Below, in pieces: positions 1-6,982 of a DNA stretch of 12,925 bases. The notes beneath the pieces are model-generated. The model was not told the origin of the DNA and made no database searches. It saw nothing but the letters and a program-made list of their open reading frames with translations. Origin of the DNA: Methylaequor sp002691245 (GTDB taxonomy: Bacteria > Pseudomonadota > Alphaproteobacteria > Methylaequorales > Methylaequoraceae). A program made the position numbers and the translations under genes. The DNA lies in contig NZHH01000004.1 in the NCBI GenBank assembly GCA_002691245.1, positions 1-12,925 on the forward strand, given 5' to 3'. The first letter of the stretch is position 1; each line of letters starts with the position of its first letter.

Positions 1-300
1 TAAATTTAAAAAGTTAATTGTGATATTTGTTATACCTGAAATATTTTCTCTATTTTTTCCACATACATATAATAAATAATTATTGTAAAACTCATCACTA
101 TTTAGGAGAGTAAATCTGGACGATTTTGAAAACAAAATAGTTTTTTTTAGAAAATTATTTTTAAATAAACTTTTATGCCATTTTTCCAATATACTTGTAA
201 ATTTTTTTTGATTACTTTTTTGTTCATTAAAAAAATTTACACTCTTGTTTTTAAATATGATTATATTTTTACCAAAATCAGAATTAGTATCAAATATCAT
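1..300 (-). CDS. Unrecognised protein, N-terminal 100 residues (runs off window start)
   Basis: An uninterrupted reading frame runs from an ATG at 300 down to position 1, giving 100 codons without a stop and leaving the window. It begins MIFDTNSDFGKN and is rich in Lys, Asn and Phe. I see no signal peptide, membrane segment or family motif, so I assign no function. The ATG overlaps the last 11 bases of the KdsB-like gene upstream (its TGA is at 292-290), the same tight coupling as elsewhere in this operon, which supports it being a real gene. The next in-frame stop upstream of the ATG lies about 40 bases inside the KdsB-like gene, and this ATG is the only good start. The composition matches the neighbours. 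It could belong to the same sugar pathway, for example as a transferase, but that is only a guess from position. Confidence 0.7.
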   Translation of the reverse strand, partial: MIFDTNSDFGKNIIIFKNKSVNFFNEQKSNQKKFTSILEKWHKSLFKNNFLKKTILFSKSSRFTLLNSDEFYNNYLLYVCGKNRENISGITNITINFLNL

Positions 301-1054
301 TTTTATAAGTTTTAAATATTTTATCTTTTTTCATAATTTTATTTGCTCTTCTTAAATCTTGTGGCGTATCAACCCCAAAACCAAAATTATTAGTCAATAA
401 AGAATTAATTTTGATCGATTTGTCAATTAATCTATTCATATCTACTGATTCTAATTTTTCATGTTTTGAACTTTTTTTTGATGCAAAAGTTGAAATCTTC
501 TTTTTTTTTATGGCTATTAACCCTGTTTGAATAAAGTAATATTTTAAATTATTTAAACAATATGGTATTGGGAGTCTTGAATAATAAATTATTTCATTTT
601 TCTCGTTAAGTATAGCTTTAACATTATTTGGATTATTGATTAAATTTTTTTCTTTTGTTTTAAGCAACAAATTTAAAACTTCTAAATTTTTTATTGATTT
701 AAATTTATTTATTACTTTTTTTATATTTTTTGGGTTTAAAAAGGGTTCGTCACCCTGATACATAATAATAACGTCTTCCTTTTTAATGAATTTTATTTTT
801 TTTACTGCCTCAGCTGTTCGCGTCAACGCTCTTTTATGAGATATTGAAGTTTTAACATAATTAATATTTTTTTCTTTACAGAAAGTTTCAGTTTCTTTAT
901 CGCATATCGCTAGAAATATATTTTTTTTACTAACCGCTTTAGATGCTCGTATAAAACAATGTTCAAGCATTGGTAAACCACATATTTTTTTTAAAACCTT
1001 GCCTTGCAATCTTGATGACTGCATTCTTGCAGGTATCACTATATAAAAATTCAT
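290..1054 (-). CDS. KdsB-like CMP-3-deoxy-ulosonic acid synthetase
   Basis: A 254-residue cytidylyltransferase of the KdsB family (CTP + Kdo gives CMP-Kdo + PPi), of normal family length. Visible motifs: nucleotide-binding start IPARMQSSRLQGK (8-19), QGDEP (100-104) with metal-binding Asp102, NPNNVKAI (141-148), YYSRLPIPY (157-165), ESVDMNRL (202-209), and GVDTPQDL (227-234) with the second conserved Asp229. One oddity: the segment after His73 reads RALTR, where canonical KdsB has Ser-Gly-Thr-Glu/Asp-Arg, so the sugar-acid substrate may not be Kdo. The gene starts 3 bases after the aldolase stop and its end overlaps the next ATG. Its place directly after a pyruvate aldolase suggests it activates that enzyme's product. 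Family assignment is firm; the substrate is open, and no kdsA or kdsC is seen here, so I withhold the symbol. Confidence 0.9.
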   Translation of the reverse strand: MNFYIVIPARMQSSRLQGKVLKKICGLPMLEHCFIRASKAVSKKNIFLAICDKETETFCKEKNINYVKTSISHKRALTRTAEAVKKIKFIKKEDVIIMYQGDEPFLNPKNIKKVINKFKSIKNLEVLNLLLKTKEKNLINNPNNVKAILNEKNEIIYYSRLPIPYCLNNLKYYFIQTGLIAIKKKKISTFASKKSSKHEKLESVDMNRLIDKSIKINSLLTNNFGFGVDTPQDLRRANKIMKKDKIFKTYKNDI

Positions 1055-1057
1055 AAA

Positions 1058-1786
1058 CTAAAATATATTCTTAAGAGAGTCGCCAATAATTTTAAAATCT
1101 ACACCGCATGCAATAAATTTATACTTTTTCTTTACTGCCTTACTTATCTCATTCTTTGAAGGATTGATTAAATGTGTACCGAATATTTTATTAAATTTTT
1201 TTCCTTCGTCTATTATTTTTTTTTCGGCATCTAAAAATTTTTTGCTAGTGAAATTTCCAGGAATACCTAGACTCATTGATAGGTCATAAGGGCCAATTAT
1301 AAATCCACTTACTAATTTTTCAGAAAAAATAGCTTTCAGGTTATCTAAAGCCTCTTTGCTTTCAATTTGGACAAATAATTTAATTTTTTTTGTACTATTT
1401 TTTAAGTTTTTATTAAAATTTTTGCCATAAGTATTAGATCTATTTAAAGAAATGCCTCTGTTTCCAAGCGGTAAATGAAAACAATACTTAATTAATTTTT
1501 TTACCTGATTTAAATTATTAATCATTGGCGCAATTAAGCCATCGGCTCCAAATTCTAAAAAATTTTTTATTAATCTTTCATCAATATTTGGTAAACGAAC
1601 ATATGCTTTTTTATTTTTTAGTTTTATAATTCTGATTAAATTACAAGCTTCCTTGACTGAATAAGAAGAATGCTCCATATCGACAACTAAAAAACTGAAA
1701 CCATGATTACAAAATATTTCAGCTATGTTTTCATTTGATACTGATAACCAGGATCCAAATTCAATTCTATTATTTTCTTTCGACAT
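1058..1786 (-). CDS. HpcH/HpaI-family class II pyruvate aldolase
   Basis: A 242-residue TIM-barrel aldolase of the HpcH/HpaI family, which includes 2-dehydro-3-deoxy-sugar-acid aldolases such as GarL and RhmA/YfaU. These metal-dependent cytosolic enzymes join pyruvate to an aldehyde, or split the product. The key residues are all present by alignment from memory: DMEH (36-39) with the catalytic His39, VRLP with Arg64, QIE (140-142) with metal ligand Glu142, and GPYDLS (165-170) with metal ligand Asp168. FGADGLIAP (79-87) is also typical. The start overlaps the end of the upstream dehydrogenase by 17 bases, and the KdsB-like gene follows after 3 bases. In this setting a synthetic role, making a 3-deoxy-2-keto sugar acid for CMP activation, is more likely than sugar breakdown. 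That is inference; the aldehyde substrate cannot be read from sequence. Confidence 0.9.
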   Translation of the reverse strand: MSKENNRIEFGSWLSVSNENIAEIFCNHGFSFLVVDMEHSSYSVKEACNLIRIIKLKNKKAYVRLPNIDERLIKNFLEFGADGLIAPMINNLNQVKKLIKYCFHLPLGNRGISLNRSNTYGKNFNKNLKNSTKKIKLFVQIESKEALDNLKAIFSEKLVSGFIIGPYDLSMSLGIPGNFTSKKFLDAEKKIIDEGKKFNKIFGTHLINPSKNEISKAVKKKYKFIACGVDFKIIGDSLKNIF

Positions 1787-2681
1787 AATTTAAAACTTTT
1801 TTTATTGATGCTAGACCCATTTTTTTTATACTGGCTGACGTTGATCCGCCTATATGAGGTGTTATACAAACATTGGCTAATTTAATCAATTTTTTGTTTA
1901 AAATTTGCTCATTGGTCATAACATCTAAAAAGCAGTTAAAATTTGGATTCCTAGTTAAATGTTCATAAAAATGACTTTCATTAATAACTTCACCTCTAGA
2001 AGTGTTTATTATTAAACAATTTTTTTTCATTTTTGATAGTGTTTTTTTATTAATCATATTTTTAGTTTTTATATTTAAATCTGTATTAAGTGAAATGATA
2101 TCGCAATTTTCGAAAATAAAACTTTTTGATTTAAAATTTATATCACCAACCATTTTTTTTTTATTAATTTCATTAACGTAAATTTGAGGACAAAAGCTTT
2201 TTAATTTGCGATATAATAATCGTCCTATATTACCATATCCTATTATACCTATTTTCTTACTACTTAAGTTTTCACCTATATTAGGCTTCCATTTAAAATT
2301 CTTAGCGTTATCCAAATTACTTTTAAATAATCTTATTTTATACAACATTGCTAAAATTACCAAATCTGTGACGGACTCAGAATTTAAATTTTTTGAGAAT
2401 CCCACACCAATCTTAAATTTTTTTAGTTGATAAAAATCAAGATTATCTAATCCAACACCAAATTTTGAAATAAATTTTAGTTTATAGCAATTTTCTAAAA
2501 CATTTTTATTTATTTTTTCTAATCCAACAATTGCAACATCACAATCTTTTAAAAATTTTATTAGTTTTGTTCCATTTAATCTCGAAGATTTATTTAGTTT
2601 AATATTTTTGAAATATTTTTTTAAAAGATTTACTAGATCAGCATTATTTGAAAATGACCTAGAGCATACACCTATTTTCAT
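1770..2681 (-). CDS. D-isomer-specific 2-hydroxyacid dehydrogenase (SerA-like)
   Basis: A 303-residue NAD-dependent dehydrogenase of the D-2-hydroxyacid family, to which SerA and PdxB belong. The NAD-binding loop is GYGNIG (148-153). The catalytic set is visible: Arg229 in INTSRGEV, Glu258 in LDVMTNEQ, and His276 in ITPHIGGST. There is no C-terminal ACT regulatory domain as in long SerA, so it is a short form. It begins at a TAATG junction, sharing one base with the stop of the SIS isomerase, and its end overlaps the aldolase start by 17 bases. It is therefore translationally coupled to both neighbours. General serine synthesis is possible, but position points to oxidising or reducing a hydroxy/keto acid intermediate of the surface-sugar pathway. 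Exact substrate unknown. Confidence 0.88.
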   Translation of the reverse strand: MKIGVCSRSFSNNADLVNLLKKYFKNIKLNKSSRLNGTKLIKFLKDCDVAIVGLEKINKNVLENCYKLKFISKFGVGLDNLDFYQLKKFKIGVGFSKNLNSESVTDLVILAMLYKIRLFKSNLDNAKNFKWKPNIGENLSSKKIGIIGYGNIGRLLYRKLKSFCPQIYVNEINKKKMVGDINFKSKSFIFENCDIISLNTDLNIKTKNMINKKTLSKMKKNCLIINTSRGEVINESHFYEHLTRNPNFNCFLDVMTNEQILNKKLIKLANVCITPHIGGSTSASIKKMGLASIKKVLNYVERK

Positions 2682-3301
2682 TATTTTAGATTTATCATTT
2701 TATTTACATAAGTTGTTATTATGTGATTTAAAATTAAATGTGCATCTTCCGCTGGGCCATACTCATCAATTTCAGTTTTAATATTAATATCCAAATCACT
2801 TATTTTACCAATTTTGCCACCATCAAATGATGTAAAACTCACGGTAGAAATTCTATTCTTTTTGGCGTATTTAATTGCATTTAACAAGTTTTCAGAATTT
2901 CCAGAAGCGGATATCACAATTAAAATATCGCCTTTTTTTCCTAAAAACTCTAATTGCTTTGAAAAAACATATTTATAATCAAAATCATTTGCTATGGCGG
3001 TAACAACAGCTTCATTTGAGTTTAGACTAATACATCTAATTTTTTTTCTTAGACCATTAGTTGCCATCATAAAATCAATCGCAAAATGGTTAGCAGTTGA
3101 TGCGCTTCCTCCATTGCCAGCTACATAAATCATATTTCCAGTTTTGGTAGTTTTTATAACTTTAGTTATGAATTTATTTATTTTTTTATTTGGTAATCTT
3201 TTTAATAAAAGAGATAAATATTTTGTATAACTTTCAAAATAAATCTCTTTTTTATTTTTAAAAAATTTGTCTAAATTATTTTTTTTGTATACTTTTTTCA
3301 T
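2681..3301 (-). CDS. SIS-domain sugar-phosphate isomerase, GmhA-like
   Basis: A 206-residue cytosolic protein with one SIS domain, resembling sedoheptulose-7-phosphate isomerase (GmhA), which makes D-glycero-D-manno-heptose 7-phosphate. Visible motifs: AGNGGSASTANHFA (61-74), ISLNSNEAVVTAIANDF (91-107), SASGNS (131-136) of the phosphate-binding site, and YGPAEDAHLILNH (181-193). Compared with E. coli GmhA zinc ligands His, Glu, Gln, His, the matching residues here are His72, Asp76, Glu185 and His193, so two ligands are changed. This fits a GmhA-like subfamily that may use another sugar phosphate. No heptose kinase/adenylyltransferase, phosphatase or epimerase for the standard heptose route is in the window. 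The start overlaps the end of the Gfo/Idh gene by 26 bases. Confidence 0.88.
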   Translation of the reverse strand: MKKVYKKNNLDKFFKNKKEIYFESYTKYLSLLLKRLPNKKINKFITKVIKTTKTGNMIYVAGNGGSASTANHFAIDFMMATNGLRKKIRCISLNSNEAVVTAIANDFDYKYVFSKQLEFLGKKGDILIVISASGNSENLLNAIKYAKKNRISTVSFTSFDGGKIGKISDLDINIKTEIDEYGPAEDAHLILNHIITTYVNKMINLK

Positions 3302-4334
3302 TATATTTCTTTACTTTTGTTACCCAACTCTTATCATTACTATATATTTTTTCTATTACTTTCATTACATCTATTGCATCATCGATAGAATTTTGTTCTT
3401 TAATTTTCCTATTAAGAATTTGTCCAAAAATGAATATCTCATTCTTCCACGAGTTATCTATTGTAAAATTATAAATTTTTTTTTTTGGTTCTGTATATAC
3501 TCTAGATTTTTGAGGCTTTAAAATAATCAACCTTTCATTTCCGTAACTTTTTGTCGAAGACAAAATTCCTGATAAAATGACAGTGCCTTTTTTAAAATTT
3601 ATCTCTATGTTAAAATCATGTCTCCAAAGTGATGCGGATGAATGAATGAAGGCAATTATATTTTTCCTTTTTTGCTTTAACAAAGCAAAACAATTATCCT
3701 CAACATCAAAATTCCAACAGTTATTTTGAACTAAGCTTTTGACTTCTTCAAACGTTCCAAAGAAATATAAAAGCAAATCAACTATATGTATGCCCTGATC
3801 AAGTAAAATACCTCCACCGGCAATTATTCTTTTGGTGCGCCAATCATTTTGATTAAAATTTATAAATTTAGACTTTCCATACGTGGCCTTCACATTTAAA
3901 ACTGACCCATATTTTTTTGTTTCTATTAATTTTTTTGCTTTTATTACAGATTTATGAAATCTATGATTAAAACCGTACATTAACCTTAAATTTTTATTTT
4001 TATTTTTTATTGTTTTTATTTTTTTTAATTGCTGAAGATTAATAGATGGTGGTTTTTCACAAAAAACATTGACTCCTCTACTTAGAAAAAAATAAGTTAC
4101 ATCAGCTGCCATATCATTGGATATGCAGATAAAAACACAGTCAAGATCTGGAAATTTTTTGTATAAAGATCTATAGTTATTAAAATAAATTATTTTTTTT
4201 TTTTTTAAATTATTTGAATAGTTCTTGTCGCACAAAGCCATAATTTTAAATTGTCTATTTTTATTGAGAAAAAATTCTCTTCTTTTTCCAACAATTCCAT
4301 GTCCAATAATTGCAGTTTTATATTTTTTTTTCAT
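3276..4334 (-). CDS. Gfo/Idh/MocA-family NAD(P)-dependent oxidoreductase
   Basis: A 352-residue sugar oxidoreductase. The N-terminal Rossmann fold shows GHGIVGKRR (11-19), and the family signature EKPPS with the conserved Lys is at 93-97. The C-terminal domain carries GGGILLDQGIHIVDL (173-187), with the Asp179 and His183 typical of the active site. Members oxidise or reduce nucleotide sugars, inositols or free sugars; in surface-sugar clusters some oxidise C3 of UDP-sugars before transamination. The ATG overlaps the stop of the acetyltransferase in a 4-base ATGA junction. An A14 tract encoding Lys44-Lys47 lies in the N-terminal domain; the frame is intact there. Being between an acetyltransferase/aminotransferase pair and the SIS-aldolase block, it could serve either; the sequence does not decide. 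Confidence 0.9.
   Translation of the reverse strand: MKKKYKTAIIGHGIVGKRREFFLNKNRQFKIMALCDKNYSNNLKKKKIIYFNNYRSLYKKFPDLDCVFICISNDMAADVTYFFLSRGVNVFCEKPPSINLQQLKKIKTIKNKNKNLRLMYGFNHRFHKSVIKAKKLIETKKYGSVLNVKATYGKSKFINFNQNDWRTKRIIAGGGILLDQGIHIVDLLLYFFGTFEEVKSLVQNNCWNFDVEDNCFALLKQKRKNIIAFIHSSASLWRHDFNIEINFKKGTVILSGILSSTKSYGNERLIILKPQKSRVYTEPKKKIYNFTIDNSWKNEIFIFGQILNRKIKEQNSIDDAIDVMKVIEKIYSNDKSWVTKVKKYNEKSIQKK
4193..4206 (-). repeat. A14 homopolymer inside the Gfo/Idh gene (coding strand)
   Basis: Fourteen consecutive T on the plus strand, read as fourteen A in the coding strand, cover four Lys codons at residues 44-47. The frame continues correctly on both sides with length 14. It is the longest homopolymer I noticed in the window and a likely site for replication or transcription slippage. 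Confidence 0.8.
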
Positions 4335-4906
4335 GATCTGGACCTAATTTTTTTTAGATCACCATATGATGAATATACACCGTATGACTCAGTTTCTCCC
4401 CTGACTACACTTCCAGCTGAAATTACAGATCCACGTCTAATGATCGATCCGGGTAATATTATTGATCCGGCACCAATCCAAACATCATCCTCTATCAAAA
4501 TTTTATTATATTTATGTCCCTGATCTATTATGTTGATATTTTTATTTTCATATTTATGGTTTACAGATCTCATAATAACTCTAGGACCAAAAATACAGTT
4601 ACTGCCGATAGTTATTTCACCGCCATCAGCAATAACCAAATTCTCTAAGTTGAAATGAGTATTTTTCCCTATTATTAATTTTGCATTCACTGCAGAAATG
4701 AAGCAACGTTTTTGAAAGCTTACTAAACCTTCAAAATTAATGTTTTTTATAGATCTGATTTCTGCAGATTGATGCAAAATAATTTTTGCTTGAGTTTCTA
4801 AAAAAAAAAATTTTAGAATTACCTGTCTAATCTTTATGCCTGTTATTCCAGGTATATTAAAAAAGACATACAAAATAATATTTAATATTTCATTTATAAC
4901 AATCAT
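4331..4906 (-). CDS. Left-handed beta-helix (hexapeptide) sugar acetyltransferase
   Basis: A 191-residue acyltransferase of the WbbJ/NodL/maltose-acetyltransferase type, transferring acetyl from acetyl-CoA to a sugar hydroxyl or amine. Hexapeptide repeats run from about residue 75 to 170 (LIIGKN, ITIGSNCIFGP, DVWIGAGSIILPG, VISAGSVV). The likely catalytic His117 lies in SVNHKYEN, in the loop before the last coils, as in this family. The usual C-terminal GNPAK motif is replaced by YSSYGDLKKIRS (178-189). Residues 3-23 form a hydrophobic stretch that could touch the membrane, but this is not a clear signal peptide. The gene starts 6 bases after the PseC-like aminotransferase stop and ends in an ATGA overlap. 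That context makes acetylation of the new amino group attractive, but O-acetylation of the polymer is equally possible. Confidence 0.85.
   Translation of the reverse strand: MIVINEILNIILYVFFNIPGITGIKIRQVILKFFFLETQAKIILHQSAEIRSIKNINFEGLVSFQKRCFISAVNAKLIIGKNTHFNLENLVIADGGEITIGSNCIFGPRVIMRSVNHKYENKNINIIDQGHKYNKILIEDDVWIGAGSIILPGSIIRRGSVISAGSVVRGETESYGVYSSYGDLKKIRSRS
4800..4810 (-). repeat. T11 homopolymer inside the acetyltransferase gene (coding strand)
   Basis: Eleven A on the plus strand give T11 in the coding strand, encoding Phe33-Phe35 and the start of Leu36. The reading frame is intact through it. Reported as a slippage-prone site only; a one-base change would truncate the acetyltransferase near its N-terminus. 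Confidence 0.7.
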
Positions 4907-4912
4907 AAAGCT

Positions 4913-6094
4913 TTATTTTATTAAATCTTTAAGTGTATTTATGACATATTTTTGTTCATTGTTTGATAATGAATAAAATATCGGTATCGATAAGCAATTT
5001 TTGTAATAATATTCGGTATTTTTCAGATTTTTAAATTTAAAATTTTTTTTATAAAATGGATGCTTATAAATTGGGATATAATGTACTTGAGTATAAATAT
5101 GTTTTTTTCTAAGCGCATTCACAATATCTTCCTTATTTCTTTTAATTTTATTAAAATCGATCTCTAAAACATAAAGATGATTTGCTGAAAATTTTCTTTT
5201 TTTTAAATTTTGAAATGGCCTTAAATTTTCGAAGTCTGTGAATTTAGTATCGTAGTAATTAGCGATTTCTTTCCTTTTAGATAAAAAAGAATTTATTTTT
5301 TTTAATTGAGAAATTGCTAATCCGCATTGAATATCCGTTATACGATAATGGAAACCTAAATCTTGCATCTCGTAGTACCAGGGTGGCGTCTTTTTTTTCT
5401 TAGAATTATTTGGTAGGTTTAATTTTAAATTTTGTACAATGCCATGAGTTCTCAAAGCTAGTAATTTTTCGTAAAGAATTTTATTGTTTGTAGTTATAAC
5501 GCCTCCCTCACCAGCTGCGATTAATTTGACAGGATGAAAAGAAAATACTGTCATGTCGGAGTATTTGCAGCAGCCTACTTTTTCTCCGTCAGCATAGCGT
5601 GCACCAAGTGCATGTGCGGCATCCTCTACTATATATATATTTTTTTTCTTTATTAATTTTTGATCCAGAAAACTCATATCACAAGCTAATCCCGAAAAAT
5701 GGACAGGTATAATAGCCTTAAGGTTTTTCATATTTTTAATTTTAGAATTTAAATTTTTTAAGTTTAAATTTATAGTATCAGTATCAATATCTTCAAACTT
5801 TGGAATTCCCCCCGCGTGTAAAATTGCATTTGCAGTAGAAACAAAGCTTATTGGAGATGTTATTACTTTCTTGTTTTTTACATTTGCTGCCACCATAGCC
5901 AAATGTAATCCTGCTGAACAACTTGATACAGCAACAGCAAACTTAGCTCCTGTATATTTGGCAATTTTATTTTCGAATTCTTTTACTTTTGACCCTTGTG
6001 TTAAGTTACTTGATCGTAAAACACTACCAACATATTTAATATCGCTATTATCTATAAAATGTTTACCATAAGGTATTCTTTTTCTTTTTTTCAT
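4913..6094 (-). CDS. PseC-like PLP-dependent nucleotide-sugar aminotransferase (DegT/DnrJ/EryC1/StrS)
   Basis: A 393-residue aminotransferase that would move an amino group from glutamate to a 4-keto sugar nucleotide. PLP site: Lys190 in SFHPVK (185-190), with Asp158 in VEDAAHALGA (156-165); GEGGVITT follows at 195-202, then LRTHGIV and DLGFHYRITDIQ. The SFHPVK motif, the N-terminal LTQGSKVKEFE and the C-terminal TQVHYIPIYKHPFY closely resemble PseC, which makes UDP-4-amino-4,6-dideoxy-N-acetyl-L-altrosamine in pseudaminic acid synthesis. GDP-perosamine synthases usually read SFFGNK here, so I favour PseC-like. However, no PseB dehydratase is in the window and gmd is, so a GDP-sugar substrate cannot be excluded. 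Its start lies within the RmlD-like gene (32-base overlap). Family firm, substrate moderate. Confidence 0.9.
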   Translation of the reverse strand: MKKRKRIPYGKHFIDNSDIKYVGSVLRSSNLTQGSKVKEFENKIAKYTGAKFAVAVSSCSAGLHLAMVAANVKNKKVITSPISFVSTANAILHAGGIPKFEDIDTDTINLNLKNLNSKIKNMKNLKAIIPVHFSGLACDMSFLDQKLIKKKNIYIVEDAAHALGARYADGEKVGCCKYSDMTVFSFHPVKLIAAGEGGVITTNNKILYEKLLALRTHGIVQNLKLNLPNNSKKKKTPPWYYEMQDLGFHYRITDIQCGLAISQLKKINSFLSKRKEIANYYDTKFTDFENLRPFQNLKKRKFSANHLYVLEIDFNKIKRNKEDIVNALRKKHIYTQVHYIPIYKHPFYKKNFKFKNLKNTEYYYKNCLSIPIFYSLSNNEQKYVINTLKDLIK

Positions 6095-6974
6095 TTGTGA
6101 AATCTTTTCTCATTGTTCTTATTTGTTTTTTTAAAGAAGGTATAGCCATTTTTATATATTTTTTTAATTTAGTATTATCTAAAGACATATTATGCGGTCT
6201 TTTTACTAAATTTTTTTTATTTTCAATTGAAATTGGTTTAATAAAATTCTCGTTATAATTAAAAACTTTACAAATAATATCCCCAAATTGAAACTTGGAA
6301 ACACTTTCATTTGAGCAGACGTTGAATATACCCTTTTTCTTTTTTCTGATTAATAGATCTATATATTTGATTAATAAAGGGAGATATATTGGGGTAAAAA
6401 AGACGTTTTTAAATAATTGTATTTTAGTTTTTTTTTTTAAATTATTTAAGATAGTTTCTGAAAATGATTTTTTATAGGTGCCTTTGCCAAAAAAATTTGT
6501 TCTTATAATAAGCGCGTTGCAATTTGTTTTTAAAATTTTTTTTTCTGATAATAATTTATGTTTAGAATATATATTTAAACATTTTAATTTTTTATCTGTT
6601 TCCTTTATTGGATATCTTCTTGATACAAAGTGATCTGTTGAAATATGAACGAATTTTATCCCTTTTCTAAAAGCGAGATTAGCCAAAAGATTTGGGATTT
6701 CCACATTTAAATAATAAGATTTGTCTACAAATTTTTCACACTTTTCAACATTGGTGAGTCCTGAACAATTAATAATAATATCAATTTTTTTTTGGGAAAG
6801 AATTTTTGAAACATTTTTTTTACTTATTTTAAATTTGAGTACTTCTATCTTTTTGTCCAAATTTTTTTTTATTTTATTTTTATTTTTATGAACTATAAAT
6901 TTTTTGAATTTTGAAAAATTAATATAGTTACTTCCTAAAAGACCTGAAGCGCCAAAGATGAGAGTATTTTTCAT
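6063..6974 (-). CDS. RmlD-like nucleotide-sugar 4-keto reductase (short-chain dehydrogenase)
   Basis: A 303-residue extended short-chain dehydrogenase of the dTDP-4-dehydrorhamnose reductase type. It has the NAD(P) loop GASGLLG (8-14), NCSGLTNVEKCE (69-80), STD (112-114) and the catalytic pair Tyr136/Lys140 in YSKHK. The C-terminal RPHNMSLDNTK matches the RmlD pattern of Arg-Pro followed by Leu-Asp-Asn. RmlD reduces dTDP-4-keto-L-rhamnose, but RmlA, B and C are not in the window. The available 4-keto sugar would come from gmd, so reduction of GDP-4-keto-6-deoxymannose to a GDP-6-deoxyhexose is a reasonable inference. It starts 8 bases after the glycosyltransferase stop, and its Lys-rich C-terminus overlaps the aminotransferase start by 32 bases. 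Confidence 0.87.
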   Translation of the reverse strand: MKNTLIFGASGLLGSNYINFSKFKKFIVHKNKNKIKKNLDKKIEVLKFKISKKNVSKILSQKKIDIIINCSGLTNVEKCEKFVDKSYYLNVEIPNLLANLAFRKGIKFVHISTDHFVSRRYPIKETDKKLKCLNIYSKHKLLSEKKILKTNCNALIIRTNFFGKGTYKKSFSETILNNLKKKTKIQLFKNVFFTPIYLPLLIKYIDLLIRKKKKGIFNVCSNESVSKFQFGDIICKVFNYNENFIKPISIENKKNLVKRPHNMSLDNTKLKKYIKMAIPSLKKQIRTMRKDFTNEKKKKNTLW

Positions 6975-6982
6975 AATTAATA

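Noticed and set aside
2206..2430. Plus-strand open frame of 74 codons, and similar ones at 3267-3521, 4251-4523, 5871-6071, 6295-6477, 8374-8601, 9886-10071 and 10520-10735
   Set aside because: Each lies opposite a well-supported minus-strand gene with recognisable motifs; their Phe/Leu/Ile-rich products are what reverse complements of Lys/Asn-rich genes give.
290..4333. Use of TGA as a sense codon (alternative genetic code)
   Set aside because: TGA ends the KdsB-like and acetyltransferase genes at their expected family lengths, so the standard code applies.
6240..6460. T-rich runs as possible intrinsic terminators
   Set aside because: They lie within a coding region with no GC-rich stem before them; poly-T is ubiquitous here because of Lys and Phe codons.
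6063..6974. The RmlD-like protein as a PseB dehydratase for the PseC-like enzyme
   Set aside because: Its RPHNMSLDNTK C-terminus, length and YSKHK/STD arrangement match the RmlD reductase family, and it lacks typical PseB dehydratase motifs.
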